From Apiosordaria backusii (lineage: Eukaryota; Ascomycota; Sordariomycetes; Sordariales; Lasiosphaeriaceae), in assembly GCA_030549205.1 (NCBI GenBank), contig JAUKTV010000002.1, positions 3,782,001 through 3,846,000 of the forward strand: a stretch of 64,000 bases of DNA. The letters are read 5' to 3'. Shown one piece after another: positions 1-12,250 of this stretch. The position numbers and the translations under genes were made by a program. The notes below the pieces were generated by a model. That model was given only the letters and a program-made list of their open reading frames with translations. It did not search any database and was not told where the DNA came from. Each line of letters opens with the position of its first letter. The first letter of the stretch is position 1.

Positions 1-1460
1 TAAAGTAAAGTAATACCTTATTTATATTTAATTTAATAATTAAACTTACTAAATATCTTTATTAATATTAAATATCCTTTTTATAGTAAACTTAATACTT
101 AATATTTAAATTTAAATTATAATATATTAATTCTTTAAGATTTAAATTTAAAAAATATTTAAATAAACCTATTAATATTTATTAAAATAACCAATATTAT
201 TTATAAATATATTAACTACCTTTATTTTCTTCTATACAATCAATCCTAATCTTACATTTAAACTCCCTACTTAACTTAAATTTAAAATCTAACTTTAATA
301 TATTAAATACTAAAGGGTTAAAAAAAAGCAATAATTATTAAAAAAAATTAAAGGCAATAACCCTATTAATTTTACCGTAAGTATAAATAAAAATAAATAT
401 AAGTAAGCATTCTTTAATAATTTTAACCTCTTTAATATTACTTTTAATAAAATCGCCGATAATATAAATACTTATAATATTAAAAAATCTATATCTAATT
501 AAAAAATAAATATAATCAGTTATTTTAACTTTAATAAAAAAATTAAAAGAAATATATTTAAAGAATATAATTATTAGAAAGTATATATAAAAGTCTATAG
601 TTTTTTAAAACCTATTTATAATTATATAAATATTAACGTTAAATATAATATTATTTTACGTAATCTAAAGGTATTATTAATTAAAATAATATCCTTTTAA
701 TATACTATAAAGCTTAATTAAAGAGATTAAAATTAACTTAAAATAAGTTTATATAATTAAAAGTAAATATTATTAAATAAGTTTATTATATTATATAATA
801 TTATATTAATAAAACTCTTTATTATAAAATATATTTATAAAGATTATAAAAATAATAAGCCTATTAAAGAATATATATTTATAATTTTATAATATATTTA
901 ATCTTTTAATATTATAAATATTCTTAACCTATTATAATATATTTATATAGATATTTACTTTAAATTATAATAATTAATTAACATCCTTTATAAAAAAGAT
1001 ACTATTATTATCTATTTCTAATATTTTAAAAAGAAGGCTTACCTTTATTTACTACAGTTTAATCCCTTACTTATAAAGTTTAAAATAAAAAATATATGTT
1101 ATTAGTTAATATAATTTAAAAGTTAAAAGATAATAATAATAATAAAAAAGTATAATTATATTATTAGTAGAATATATTTAAATAAATATTATTTTAAAGG
1201 TAAAGGTTATAAAGGCAGTTATAATAAAGTTAAAAATTAAAGATATTTTAATAAAAATAGTAATTATAGTTTTAATTATAATAATAGTTATAATAAATAA
1301 AAAAGAAATTAAAGAAAAGACAATAATTAAAATTTAAAATAAAGTAACGGTTAAAAAATAAAATAAAAAAATAAGTAAGGTTTAAAAAGAAATTAAAGTA
1401 ATAATAAATTTATTTTATTCAAAGAAAATTAAAAAGTCGAAATAGATTTTAAGGTAGATT
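1..1460 (+). pseudogene. Gypsy-A gag remnant
   Basis: By position this is the gag part of Gypsy-A. At about 1195-1400 the plus frame is rich in Gly, Asn, Lys and Ser (GYKGSYNK-like, then NNSYNKQKRNQ-like), resembling the basic low-complexity C-terminal part of a fungal Gypsy Gag. No start codon and no zinc knuckle could be placed. The frame is broken by many TAA/TAG. The first 1 kb has no recognisable motif and is called gag only because it lies upstream of the protease. Confidence 0.5.
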
Positions 1461-2039
1461 TTATAAATATCGTTTCCTTAAAATATACTATCCTTTCCAC
1501 TATAATTATTATCTTTATAATTTAATTTATTAAAATAAATATTTATATTATTAGTATTTTAAATCCTATACTCGATATTACCGTTAGTTTAAATAAAATT
1601 CCTAAAAAGCAATATATTACAGTAATATTAAGATTATTTTAAAAGAAAATATCGATAGATAAAAAGTAAAGTTTAAATTAATAAAATTTAACTTTTAATT
1701 TATCAATAAGTTTATTAAAGAAGAAAATAATATTATAAATGTTAAAGAAAATAATAAAAGTTTTAACATTTACTTTAATATTTTCCTTAATTATAATATA
1801 ATAATACTATTAGAAGTTATATTGAACTATTAATAAATTAAAACTAATATTAAATTTAATAAAATCTAGATATACGTTTAATACTATATTATATTTAATA
1901 ATTACTTTATATTATTTAAATATATAAATATTTATAAGATTATTACTTCTTTAAAAAAAGTCAATTATAATAAGCTTAATTAAATAAAAATAATAAATAG
2001 TATAGATATTTTTAATTAAGTACTTACTTTAAGTAAAAT

Positions 2040-2470
2040 TATAAAAAATAAATTAATACTAAATTAAAATATTATTAAATTTAATAAATCTACTTATTAT
2101 TAAATTAATGTGTAAAATGCTTTTTAAAGAAATAAAGTATTAATATATTTAAATATTAAATACTTAATTATAATAATAGATTGTAAATTTTAATAATAAA
2201 TATTTTTATATACTATATTATTTAAATTAAATAACCTAATCCCTATATAAATAGTTAATAATATTATTAAAATATATAAAATAATAAAGTTCGATCTTTA
2301 TATATTTAAAATCTATTAAAGAGTTAATATTATTAATAAAATACTAATTTAAATATTAATAATAAATAGGATAGGCTTTAATATATTATTAAATATAACC
2401 TTTTTAAAATGAAATAAAGTAAAGATTAATTACCGTAATTTATTAATATCCTTTAACTTATATAATAATT
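2040..2470 (+). pseudogene. Gypsy-A protease (retropepsin) remnant
   Basis: Around 2371-2480 the plus frame reads IGFNILLNITFLK-stop-NKVKINYRN, fitting the C-terminal part of a retropepsin (…G.D.LLG..FL....V.IDY.N). The Gly and Asp of that block have become Asn, and the in-frame TGA is best explained as a former Trp TGG; all are RIP-type transitions. The active-site D[ST]G loop should lie about 90 codons upstream but cannot be recognised. The element X copy at 2678 separates this from the linker at 3647. Confidence 0.6.
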
Positions 2471-2677
2471 TTAAAATTACTTTTATTATAAAACTTAAAT
2501 ATCGTAACCCTATAAAAAAAAGTAATAGCTTATTAAAAAATAATTATATAATCCTACTTTATAGTATCTTTATTTATTAACTTTTTAAATCTTTTAAAAA
2601 ATAAAGGATAATTAAAAGATTATACTATTTATATTATAATATTTAAAGTTTTAAACGCTATTATTTAAAAAAACTCT

Positions 2678-3633
2678 CTTAAGGTTCGGTGGTATATATA
2701 CAAGACGTGATATATAGATACTTACGATCAACACAATAGTAAACAGTATCTTTAAGTTATTTAATATACTATTAAACTAGCTACCTATTAAGGTATTTTA
2801 GCCTTTACTATTATACCTGCAATCGATATTAGCTTTACTAACTATCCTTCTACCTTATCCTTCTATACAAATGCTTTATCTTAAGTCCTCGTATTATTAT
2901 TATCAATCTATAATCCTCAATTAAGCTTAATTAACCTCCATCCAAATCAATAAAGTTCGGCGTATTATTCGATAAATAAAGTATTAAGCTTATATATAGC
3001 TAAATCCTAAGTATAAGTAAGGCCTATATTTTACTCCTTACTATCTTTCTTTAGTATAGCCATTGTTATATCGGCCAATTTAACCTTATTACTATCTTAT
3101 ATTGGGATTTTATATTTATAGGCTTTCGATATAGTAGATTATATACTAATATTATATTAGTGCTATCTTTTAATCGTTAAGTTGTATAAAATAGACCTAT
3201 ACTTAATACTACAATCGGTTAAGTCTTAATATAGTAGGTAATATAAGAAAGGAATATAGTAGGTAATATAAAAAAGGAAAGGCAAAGAAGAATAGGATCC
3301 TTTTTAACCTTATATAAACGTTAATACCTAGTCCTAATATAGGTTAGTAAGGAAGTTATCGGTACAGTTATAAGTAATTCAGTAGTAAAGGAGGTGTCTG
3401 GAAGGTTTGGCTACAATATTATTATATAAGCTTATTATTGAACTCGACGGTAGAAGGTTTAGCTATATAATAAATATATAACAAGCATATAACAATTACG
3501 TAACTATAACGGTGGCCCTAGACAGTTCAAGTAGTACACTAGATCAACTGTAAAGAGAACCAACGCCAGGTATAGCGTTGTAAAAGAAATTTTTTTTTTT
3601 TATTTTAGAAGCTCCACTTCTTAGAGAGACACA
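2678..3633 (-). mobile_element. Element X copy 1 (956 bp), 13-bp TSD
   Basis: One of four near-complete copies of a ~1 kb family. In the orientation used here the element starts TGTCTC and ends CTTAAG, so this copy is on the minus strand. It is flanked by an exact 13-bp direct repeat, TTAAAAAAACTCT, at 2665-2677 and 3634-3646. There is no LTR, no terminal inverted repeat and no poly(A). It is clearly less AT-rich than the Gypsy-A DNA around it. It lies head-on to copy 2 across 670 bp. Family unknown to me; the long TSDs suggest target-primed retrotransposition. Confidence 0.85.
3222..3285 (-). repeat. 24-bp minisatellite in element X copy 1 (about 2 units)
   Basis: Two units with core TAGTAGGTAATATAA spaced 24 bp. 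The same array has four units in copies 2 and 3 and three in copy 4, so it varies between copies of the same family. Confidence 0.8.
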
Positions 3634-3646
3634 TTAAAAAAACTCT

Positions 3647-4288
3647 TCAAGATATTTAATTATTATAAATAATATTAATAAACTAATAGTCTTTTATAAA
3701 AATAGAAAAGTTAAATATTTTTAAAACTATAATTAAAATAAATAAGTAAATGTTTTATAAAAAAAAGCTACTTTAATTAAAACTATTATTAACTTAATAA
3801 ATAATAAAAAGTTTTATTTTAATAATACTATTAAAACTATTCTTTATATAATTAAAGATAAAATTAATACCTTAATTTAAATATTATTTAATAAAAATAT
3901 TAAAAAAGTTAATAATAGAGAATTTAATTTTAAACCCGCTTTTAAATATTGAATTAATAAAGGCTATTATAAAAACTTAAACTTTAATATTTTAGAAAAT
4001 ATCTTATATATTATAATAAATAATAATACTGAAATTAATTCCTTAAATATAAATCTTACTAAATATCTATAAGTATTTATTAAAAGATATAATTATTAAG
4101 ATAATAATAATATTATAAATATATTAAAAAATAAATATATATATATATAAATATTATCGATAATTAATATTAATATAAAATTAACGTTAAACAATATTTT
4201 TTAAATATCGAAAATAAAAAAATCGCTAATAATACTTTAAATCCTATATATAAATAAAGTAAAATAGCATAAAAAAAGATAATACTTT
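3647..4288 (+). pseudogene. Gypsy-A pol segment between protease and RT
   Basis: Gypsy-A sequence resumes directly after the TSD of X copy 1. The plus frame is readable with TAA/TAG as Gln (for example NKGYYKNLNFNI) and fits the poorly conserved PR-RT linker by position. No motif stands out. It ends at the 14-bp TSD of X copy 2 (4289-4302). Confidence 0.5.
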
Positions 4289-4302
4289 ATTTAAATATTT
4301 AA

Positions 4303-5299
4303 TGTCTCTTTAAAAAGTAAAGCTTCTAAAAAAAATTCTTTTACAATGCCATATCCGGCATTGGTTCTCTTTACAGTTAATCTAGTATACCACTTAAACT
4401 GCCTAGGGCCACCGTCATAGTCATATAACTATTACATACTTATTATATACTTATTATATAGTTAAACCTTTTACTATCGAATTTAATAATAAACTTACAT
4501 AATAATATTATAGTTAAACCTTTTAAACACCTCCTTTATTACCGAATTGCTTATAACTGCGCCGATAACTTCCTTATTAGCCTATATTAAAGCCAAGTAC
4601 CAGTATCTATATAAGATTAAAAAGGATCCTATTTACTACTTTTCTTTACTATTTCTTTTTTACATTACCTACTATATTCCTTTCCTACATTACTTACTAT
4701 ATTCCTTTTTTACATTACCTACTATATTCCTTTTTTATATTACTTACTATATTAAGACTTAATCGATTGCAATACTAAGTATAGATCTATCCTATATAAC
4801 TTAATAACTAAAAGATAGTACTAATATAATTCTAGTATACAATCTACTATACTAAAAGCCTATAAGTATAAAATCCTAAGGCTAGATTACTATAAGTACC
4901 TTGAATTTACTAATATAATAATAGCTATATTAAAGAAAGACAATAATAAGTAGAATATAAACGTGGCCTTTATTAAAGAGTTGGCTATATATACCGTTAC
5001 TGCTCTATTTTACAATAAATATATTAACCTTTATCGATTTAGATAGGATCTGATCGGTCTTAAACTAAGGTATTGGATTAATAATAAAACGATTTAGAAG
5101 AAAGCTTTTAAAAAGAAGGATAAGGTAGAAGACTGGTTAATAAAGTTAATCGATATTGCAGTAATAATTATAAAGGATATGACGGCCTAATAGGTTAAGT
5201 AGCCAGTCCAATAGTTACACTAAATAGCTTAAAGATACTGTTATATTAATCGTAAGCATCTATATATCATATCTTATATATATACCACCGAACCTTAAG
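4303..5299 (+). mobile_element. Element X copy 2 (997 bp), 14-bp TSD
   Basis: Plus-strand copy from TGTCTC to CTTAAG, flanked by an exact 14-bp repeat, ATTTAAATATTTAA (4289-4302 and 5300-5313). From about 4742 onward one frame can be followed to nearly the 3' end if TAA/TAG are read as former CAA/CAG. It includes KAYKYKILRLDYYKYL and KKDKVEDWLIKLIDIA, charged and protein-like, but copy 2 lacks 7 bp near 5235 that copies 1, 3 and 4 share, so the C-terminus is uncertain. I do not recognise the product; a Gag-like protein is only a guess. Confidence 0.85.
4655..4755 (+). repeat. 24-bp minisatellite in element X copy 2 (4 units)
   Basis: Four tandem units with core TTACTACTATATTCC-like sequence and a T-rich spacer, period about 24 bp (8 codons). 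It lies between the promoter-like 5' part and the possible coding part of element X. A short open frame across it (4547-4762) is a product of the repeat, not a convincing gene. Confidence 0.8.
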
Positions 5300-5313
5300 A
5301 TTTAAATATTTAA

Positions 5314-6726
5314 TATTTATTACTGAAAAAATAATTAATAATATTAAGAAAGGTAAAATAATTATAAATCTTTATAATTTAAATTAAATAATAGTCTTTA
5401 ATAACTATTTATTATTAAATTAAAAGGAGATTCTTAATATTACTATTAAATATAACTACTTTACTGTTTTAAATACTTTAACTTTTTTTTATTAACTTTT
5501 AATTTAAAAAAAGTATTAAAATAAAATAGTATTAATATGCCTTTAAGGTTTGAAAGTTAATAAAGTAACTTTAATAAACTTCTATAATTTACTAATTTAT
5601 ATATAAAGGTTTATAAATAAACGTTTAATATCTTTTTAAAAGTTTTATTATACTTACATTAATAATATAATAATCTTTAATAAAATACCTAATAACTATA
5701 TTAAGTATATTAAAAAAGTTTTTAAATTATTTAAAAGTATTTACTTAAATATTAACGCTAAGAAATCCTTTTTCAACTACTTATTTATAAAATTATTCGG
5801 CTTTAAAGTAAATAGATTTAAAATATTTATTATTATAAACTATTATAAAAATTAAAATACTAACTTTAATTAACTGAAATAGTATATCGGATTTACTAGA
5901 TTTTTATAAAAATTTATACTATAGTTCTAACTATTAAAAGATTATAAAATTAAATTATTAATTAATTACTATAAAAAAGGTAAAATTAAAATTAATAATA
6001 TAAAGTTTAAATATAAAAAGGTAATATTAAAAACTACCTTATAAAAGTAATATATTTTCCTTATTAAAATCTAAATCGTTTAATCTTTATTAAAATTAAT
6101 ATATTTAAAAAAAATGTTAAAATTATAGTCTTCTATTTTAAAGGAAATTATTAAAATAATAAAAAGATCTTTATAAATAATATTTAATTTATTATATATT
6201 TAAGTAAATATTTTACTTTATTAAAAAACAGGTATTAGCCTATAAAATTAAAAGTAACCAGTTTAATTTAAACTTATTATAAACTTTAAATATAAATTTA
6301 ATTAAGTAAAGTTAAAATAATTATACTTACCGATTATAAATTAATTAAAGATATCGTTAATTAAACTTCCCTCAAAACAGTAAATATTATTAAATTTAAC
6401 TTAAAATTAATTTTAATTACGGTATATTTAACCTAATATACTTTAAATATCTATTATATATTAAATAAATTTAACTTAATTTCTAATATATTATTAAAGC
6501 TTTTAACTATAAACAATAATAAACTATAAAATAAAAATACTAATAAATTAAATAATATTTAAATAAATACTTATTAACTATAAATATATTTAATAATATA
6601 TATAAAGATTAATAATAATTTTAAAATTAAATTTATCAAAAGATATAAGCTTAATTATAAATATATTAAAATATTAAATTATATTAAAGTATAGGAAGCT
6701 TTAATAAAAATTAAAGAAGAAACTTT
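5314..6726 (+). pseudogene. Gypsy-A reverse transcriptase and RNase H remnant
   Basis: The plus frame matches the Gypsy RT in order: a GK-x-V-D-LR-LN block (near 5355), the P-x-P-x2-EE region, a FYQ block (near 5480), then the active site at 5655-5666, which reads YINN instead of YIDD, followed by an AKKSFF block and LGF-x-VN. Beyond about 5900 the thumb and RNase H are more degraded. It should encode cDNA synthesis and RNA removal; both catalytic Asp are lost and more than a dozen TAA/TAG interrupt it. X copy 3 ends it at 6740. Confidence 0.85.
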
Positions 6727-6739
6727 ATTAATATTTAAA

Positions 6740-7731
6740 TGTCTCTCTGAGAAGTGGAGCTTTTAAAAAAAATTTCTTTTACAATGCTATACCCGGCATT
6801 GGTTCTTTTTACAATTGATCTAATGTACTACTTGAATTGCTTAGGGCTACCGTTATAGTTACGTAACTATTATATACTTATTATATACTTATTATATAAC
6901 TAAACCTTCTACTGTCGAGTTTAATAAAAAGCTTATATAATAACATTATAGCCAAACCTTTTAAACACCTCCTTTACTACTGAATTGCTTATAACTATAC
7001 CGATAACTCCTTTACCGGTTTATACTAAGGCTAAATACTAGTACCTATATAAAGTTAAAAAGGATCCTATTTACTTTTCTTCCTTTTCTACATTACTTAC
7101 TATATTTCTCTTTTATATTACTTACTATATTACTTTCTTATATTACTTACTATATTACTCTCCTATATTACCTACTATATTAAGACTTAATCGATTGTAG
7201 TATTAAGTATAGGTCTATCCTATATAACTTAATAACTAAAAGATAGTATTGATATAATAGTAATATATAATTATACTAAAAGCTTATAAGTATAAGATCC
7301 TAAGGCTAGATTATTATAAGTACCTTAAATTAGCCGATATAATAATAGCTGTATTAAAGAAAGATAGTAAGAAGTAAAAGAATATAAACGTTGTTTGTAC
7401 TTAAATGTACCTTATATATACCATTACTATTTTATCTATCGACTAATATACTAGACTTTATTAATTTAGATAGGATTTAATCGATCTCGATATAGACCGG
7501 TAGATTAAAGAAGATAATATAGAGACTTAAGATAAAGCCTTTAAATAGAAAAATAAGGTAGAAGGATAGTTGGCGAAGTTAATATCAATTGCAAGTATAA
7601 TAGTAAAGGCTAAGACATTTTAATAGGTAGCTAGTTTAATAGTATACTAAATAACAAAGATACTGTTTACTATTATATTAATTGTAAGCATCTATATATT
7701 ACATCTTATATATATACCACTGAACCTTAAG
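6740..7731 (+). mobile_element. Element X copy 3 (992 bp), 13-bp TSD
   Basis: Plus-strand copy from TGTCTCTC to CTTAAG with an exact 13-bp TSD, ATTAATATTTAAA (6727-6739 and 7732-7744). The 24-bp minisatellite has four units at about 7079-7183. Residual C and G concentrate at the two ends; the interior is more RIP-mutated. Differences from copy 2 are mostly C/T or G/A transitions plus a few indels. Confidence 0.85.
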
Positions 7732-7744
7732 ATTAATATTTAAA

Positions 7745-8828
7745 ATAATACTATTTAAATTAAAAAATAGATTACTTTATTTTAACTTAATTAATACTAC
7801 CTTATATTTATATGTATTAAAAAACTATTTATAAAATATCCTAAAATTAGTATATAATATAAAGTATTACTTTAAAATAATAAAATAATTAAAAAACTTT
7901 AATATTTTTTTATTTAACTAAATAATATACTTTATTAAAAAGTATATTAAATACTACTTAATCTATATTAAGAATATAATTAGTAAATAAAAGCTATTTA
8001 ATAAATTAAGACCTATTTATATTTTATTATAAATAAATTATATAATCTATATAGATTTTATTACTACGCTTTCTTTAATTAAAAAAGGTAAAGTCTAAAT
8101 AATACTTAAAAAATTTTTTAATATATTAATCTTTATTTATTATAATTAAAAGTAATAAAAATAATAATAATATTAAAAAAAATAAATTAAGTAATAAAGA
8201 ATTAAAAAAACCTAATTATTAATAGCTTTTTAATTAATAAATTAAAGTTTATTAAAAAATATTATCTTAAATAAAGATTTAAAGTTTATAAAAAAGCTTT
8301 AAATAAAAGTATTTATAATTTATTAAATACTAAACTTTTAATATTTATAACTTAATATTTTTAAATTAATAAAATCTTTAAAAAGAAGAATTAAAAGTTA
8401 AAGTTAATAATAAAGTATTATTATATGATAAATAATAATATACTTTAAATAAACATCCTTTTTATAATTATTTATAATATAAATATAGCCTATATAGAAA
8501 TAATTAAAGATTTTCTTTTTAAACTTATTTATAGATTTAAATTTAATTTAATTATAAATTTTACTTTTAATTTAAAAAAATAATATAATATAAAAACTAT
8601 AAAAATATTATATTAATTAAAAGTAAAGACTATAATAATTTATATGGCAGTTACTATTAAAATTAAATATAATAGTAAGTAAATACTTATTTAATTTAAA
8701 ATTAATAATTAAATATACTTTAAAGTTTACTATAAATATACTTTCTTTAATAAATTACTATATAAATATTTTTAATAAAGGATAGGTCTGTTTTAAATTA
8801 TAAAAGTTAAAAGACCTTTAATCTATAT
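7745..8828 (+). pseudogene. Gypsy-A integrase remnant, truncated
   Basis: The plus frame shows Gypsy integrase core landmarks: YIDFITTLSLIKKGKV near 8045 (DFIT.LP), a KDLKFI block near 8275 where SDRD-x-KF is expected, and an RY-x-II-rich helix. The C-terminal GPF-x-I motif appears as QRIGLFQIIKVKRPL just before 8828, where the Copia-0 LTR cuts the element. No chromodomain is left. RIP stops throughout. Confidence 0.7.
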
Positions 8829-9658
8829 TATTGGAATAGGTATGGCCAATTACAGGCCTAAGGGCCCTATAATTAGTGCTCACACATTAGCTTACAGTAC
8901 AGCGGAAGTCTTACGCATAATACCTATAGCTTAGTACTAGGATACTAGAATACAGTACCTTACAGATACTGTAGGACAGAAATATAGTAGGTAAACAATT
9001 GTATTATAATACTAGCCTTCTATAAATCTACTGTAATAATCTCTATAGTAGGGTTCGTACTCGACCTCTACTATATATCTACTGACTAATGTATAGTACC
9101 TTATATACCTTAGCAGGCAAATAGGCTAGAGTATAGCTTAATTAATCCTAAGGTTTGCTAAGCCCTATAAACCACTTACTAAACCTTCTATAGCTTCTGA
9201 CCTATAGGGCTTACAGGCCTATAATTTAGTATAGTAGTAATATACTTACTTAACTATAGGCCTACTAATTCTAGGCCAATTTAGCCAATTTAGTAGTTAA
9301 CTACAGGTCTTCTAAGCAGTTAAGTTAGTATAGTTTACAGCTCTTTAATAATCGACTTACGGCTTTATAAAAAGACTGTAAAACCTAGTATCCTTAACCT
9401 AAAGTATAGGTTATTATAGGGTTAGGGTTAAGTAACTTATATTGCCTATAATAGTAGGCCTTAGTAGCTTGAATATAAAATTATAGGCAGTTTGGTCTAC
9501 TAGTTAGTAGGATATAGGCCTTTAAATAGCCTTACAGTAAAGTAAAATGCTAGGTAAGTGCTAGGTAGTTAACAGATAGGCTTTCTAATTTAAGCTTCTA
9601 CTATATAGTATAGTAGTAGCTATTTATTGTAAACTTAGGCCTTACAGGGACTTAGTTT
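8829..9658 (-). mobile_element. Copia-0 3' LTR, minus strand (834-bp type)
   Basis: Reverse complement of the LTR at 32107-32940: it starts TATTGGAATAGG (complement of an LTR end ...CCAACA) and runs to CTTAGTTT at 9658, where Copia-1 interrupts it. The last four bases (AATA) lie at 17321-17324, beyond Copia-1. The left flank TATAT (8824-8828) would be its TSD, but the partner is not in the window. It lacks a 31-bp segment found in the Copia-1 LTRs. The outer (left) end still has many C and G. Confidence 0.9.
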
Positions 9659-10523
9659 TGTTAAACTAAGTCCCTGTAAGGCCTAAGTTTACAATGGATA
9701 GCTGCTATTATACTATATAGTAGAAGCTTCCTAATACTTAACCTACAGGCTAAGTATAAAGGAAAGAATAGCCTACCTGTTAGCTACCCGGTACTTACTG
9801 AATATCTTACTTTACTGTAGGGCTATTTAAAGGCCTGCATCCTACTAACTAGTAGGCTAAACTGTCTATAATTTTATATTCAGGCTACTAAGGCCTACTA
9901 CTATAGGCACTATAAGTAGCCTAACCTTAACCCTATAATAACCTATACTTTAGATTAAGGGTACTAGGTTTTGCAGCCCTTTTATATAGCTGTAAGTCGA
10001 TTATTAGAAAGCTGTAAACTATGTTAATTTAGCTATTTAAAAGACCTATAGTTAACTATTAGACTGGCTAAATTAGCTTAAAATTAATAGGCCTATAGTT
10101 AAATAGGTATATTATTACTATACTAAATTATAGGCCTATAGGCCCTGTAAGTTAGAAGCTATAGAGAGTTTAGTAAGTAGTTTATAAGGCTTAGTAAACT
10201 TTAGAATTAACTAAACTATACTCTAGCCTATTTGCCTATTAAGGTATATAAAGTACTGTATGTTAGTCGGTAAATATATAGTAAAGGTCAAGTATAAATC
10301 TTATTATAAAGATTATTATAGTAAATTTATAGAAGGCTAGTACTATAATACAATTGTTTACCTACTATATTTCTATTCTATAATACCTATAAAGTACTGT
10401 ATTCTAATACCTTAACATTAAGCTATAGATATTATATATAAAACTTCCACTATAATATAAGCTAATATATAAGTATTAATTATAAGGCCCTTAAGCCTAT
10501 AATTAACTATACCTATTCCAATA
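9659..10523 (+). repeat. Copia-1 5' LTR (865 bp)
   Basis: Starts TGTTAAACTAAGTCCC and ends CCAATA (from CCAACA). The first ~150 bp keep G/C that the 3' LTR has lost, while its distal end is more RIP-mutated than the 3' LTR end. It contains two adjacent CCTAAC-like units that resemble telomeric repeat by chance. Confidence 0.95.
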
Positions 10524-10537
10524 GATTATAAGCCTAG
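10524..10537 (+). promoter_or_regulatory. Copia-1 primer-binding site (initiator-tRNA anticodon arm type)
   Basis: GATTATAAGCCTAG directly after the LTR. With RIP transitions reversed this becomes GGTTATGAGCCTGG, complementary to the anticodon stem-loop of initiator Met-tRNA (CAU), not to a tRNA 3' end. This is the half-tRNA priming type known from Drosophila copia and Ty5. Confidence 0.75.
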
Positions 10538-10929
10538 AAGATACTTAATTAAGTTATAGGCTTATAAACTTAAGCTTAAAGCCTTCTATAAATAACGGCT
10601 TAGACTACTATAAACTACGCTATAAGTAGGCTATAAAATTACTAATTTTAAAGCCTACCTATTGAAATAAGGTTTTAAAGTAAAGACTAGGCTTACTTTA
10701 CCTTTATTAGGTTTTCTAAAGGCCTATAAAGGTTTAAATTTACGCCCGTTACTAAATTTATTATACTATAAAGTATATAAAAATTAGGCTTAATAAAGCA
10801 CTAAAGGCCTATAAACTATAAGCTTATAAAAGCTAAAAATAGCCTTTTACCTTAACTATAGTTAAGTAGATAGTTTTGTAAATCTTAAAAGTAGGTAAAA
10901 TAGTAAAAAGGTAAAACGACCTTTTTAAC

Positions 10930-12250
10930 TATTATTACTATTAGTAATTACAATACTTTACTATATAAAATAAAGCTTATTCTTTAAAGCTTTTAAGTAC
11001 TATAGACTTAGTACCTTTTACTATATAAGTAAACTATAACTAAAACTTTAATTAAAAATAATATTAAGCTAAGGTTTTAAAGCTCTATAAAATACTTTAA
11101 TAGTAAGTATATTAAGCCTCCTATAGATTTAAAAATATAAGATATAAGGTCTAAGTAAGGGCCTTTTAAAGGAAAAAAATCAGTAGATTCTTACTATATA
11201 TAGGCCTTTACTATTTAATTAAAATAATAAGAGGCTTAGATTTAATAGTTATAAAGTATTATAATTAAAGTAATAAAGTAAATAAAGCTTTTAATAATAG
11301 CTTAAAGTGCTTTAAAATAGCCTAAAGTTACTATAACTACTTCTTTAATAATAGTTAAAACTATATATTTAAAAGCCGCAGTAGCCTACTAATTAAGGCT
11401 TAAGGCTAATAGTAGTTTTACTAAAGTCCTTTATACTACTATAGCTATTAAAATAATTAAAAAGGTTTACAAATTCCCTACTAACTAAAGGCTTATAGGC
11501 CTTAAAAATTTTAATTTATAGAAATAGGGCTTAAATATTATACTATATACTATCAATATAGTTACTTTTATAAAGGATCCTACTATAGTAGCTTATTAAA
11601 GTAATAATAAATAGGCCTTATTATTAATATTACTTTAAAATAATATAGCCTTAGACCTTTAGGCTTCTATTTTATAATAAATAAGCCCTATTAAAGCCTA
11701 TAAACTGTTTATTTAAAGGTATTCCTATAGTATTAAATTATAGTAAAGGAATTTTTATAGAAAATACTATTTTTTAAACTTTTACTAATTTATAAGCTTT
11801 TTAATAGACTTTAATATTAAGTTCTTTAATATAATTAGTTAACTTATATTAACTAATATTGACCTTTAAACTATAAATTAAGTAAATTAATACTTATAAG
11901 CTAAAAAAAAGAACTTCCTATAGTAGGCTAAAAGGTAATAAAGTACTATATAGACTGCTAAAGTATTAGGCTAAAATATAAGTACTATTAACTTAAGCTT
12001 TTTAATAGTAGACTTATTAAAAAAATAGTATATTCTAACTTTTACTATTACTAAAGGTATAGCCTATAGAAGTAAAAAAGGCCCTTATAAAGGTATTAAA
12101 AAGAAGGTTTTTTTTAAATAAAAAGCTTAAAAGTAATAGTAATAGTAGCCTTAATAGCCTTAATAGCCTTTTTTAAAAGAAAAAAAAGAAAGGCTTTAAA
12201 AGGCTTAAAGGCCTTAAAAAAAGGCTTAAAGTTAAAGATTCGTTTGCCTA
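10930..12250 (+). pseudogene. Copia-1 gag remnant
   Basis: Region between a ~400-bp leader and the protease. Plus-strand reading is protein-like but full of TAA/TAG; near 12060-12240 it becomes Lys/Arg/Gln-rich, fitting a basic nucleic-acid-binding Gag C-terminus. No CCHC knuckle was identified. The homologous part of Copia-2 holds the pogo insertion at 34619-36567. Confidence 0.55.

Larger units (their letters stand above)
1..8828 (+). mobile_element. Gypsy-A: old RIP-saturated Ty3/Gypsy retrotransposon, 5' end outside window
   Basis: Degenerate plus-strand Gypsy element whose domains can be read in the order gag, protease, reverse transcriptase, RNase H, integrase once TAA/TAG are read as former Gln and TGA as former Trp. 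It is interrupted by three element X insertions (2678-3633, 4303-5299, 6740-7731) and cut off at 8828 by a Copia LTR. Its own LTRs are not in the window. Almost no CpA/TpG remains, which is the RIP end state. Family assignment rests on the RT and integrase blocks and is firm; gag limits are approximate. Confidence 0.85.

Noticed and set aside
4547..4762. 71-codon open frame
   Set aside because: Lies over the element X minisatellite; hydrophobic Tyr/Ile/Leu repeats from AT-rich tandem DNA, not conserved in frame among X copies.
9410..9430. Telomere-like GGGTTAGGGTTA (also CCCTAACCCTA near 16720, 32340 and 41060)
   Set aside because: Present at the same place in every Copia-0/1/2 LTR, only two units long; part of the LTR, not telomeric DNA.
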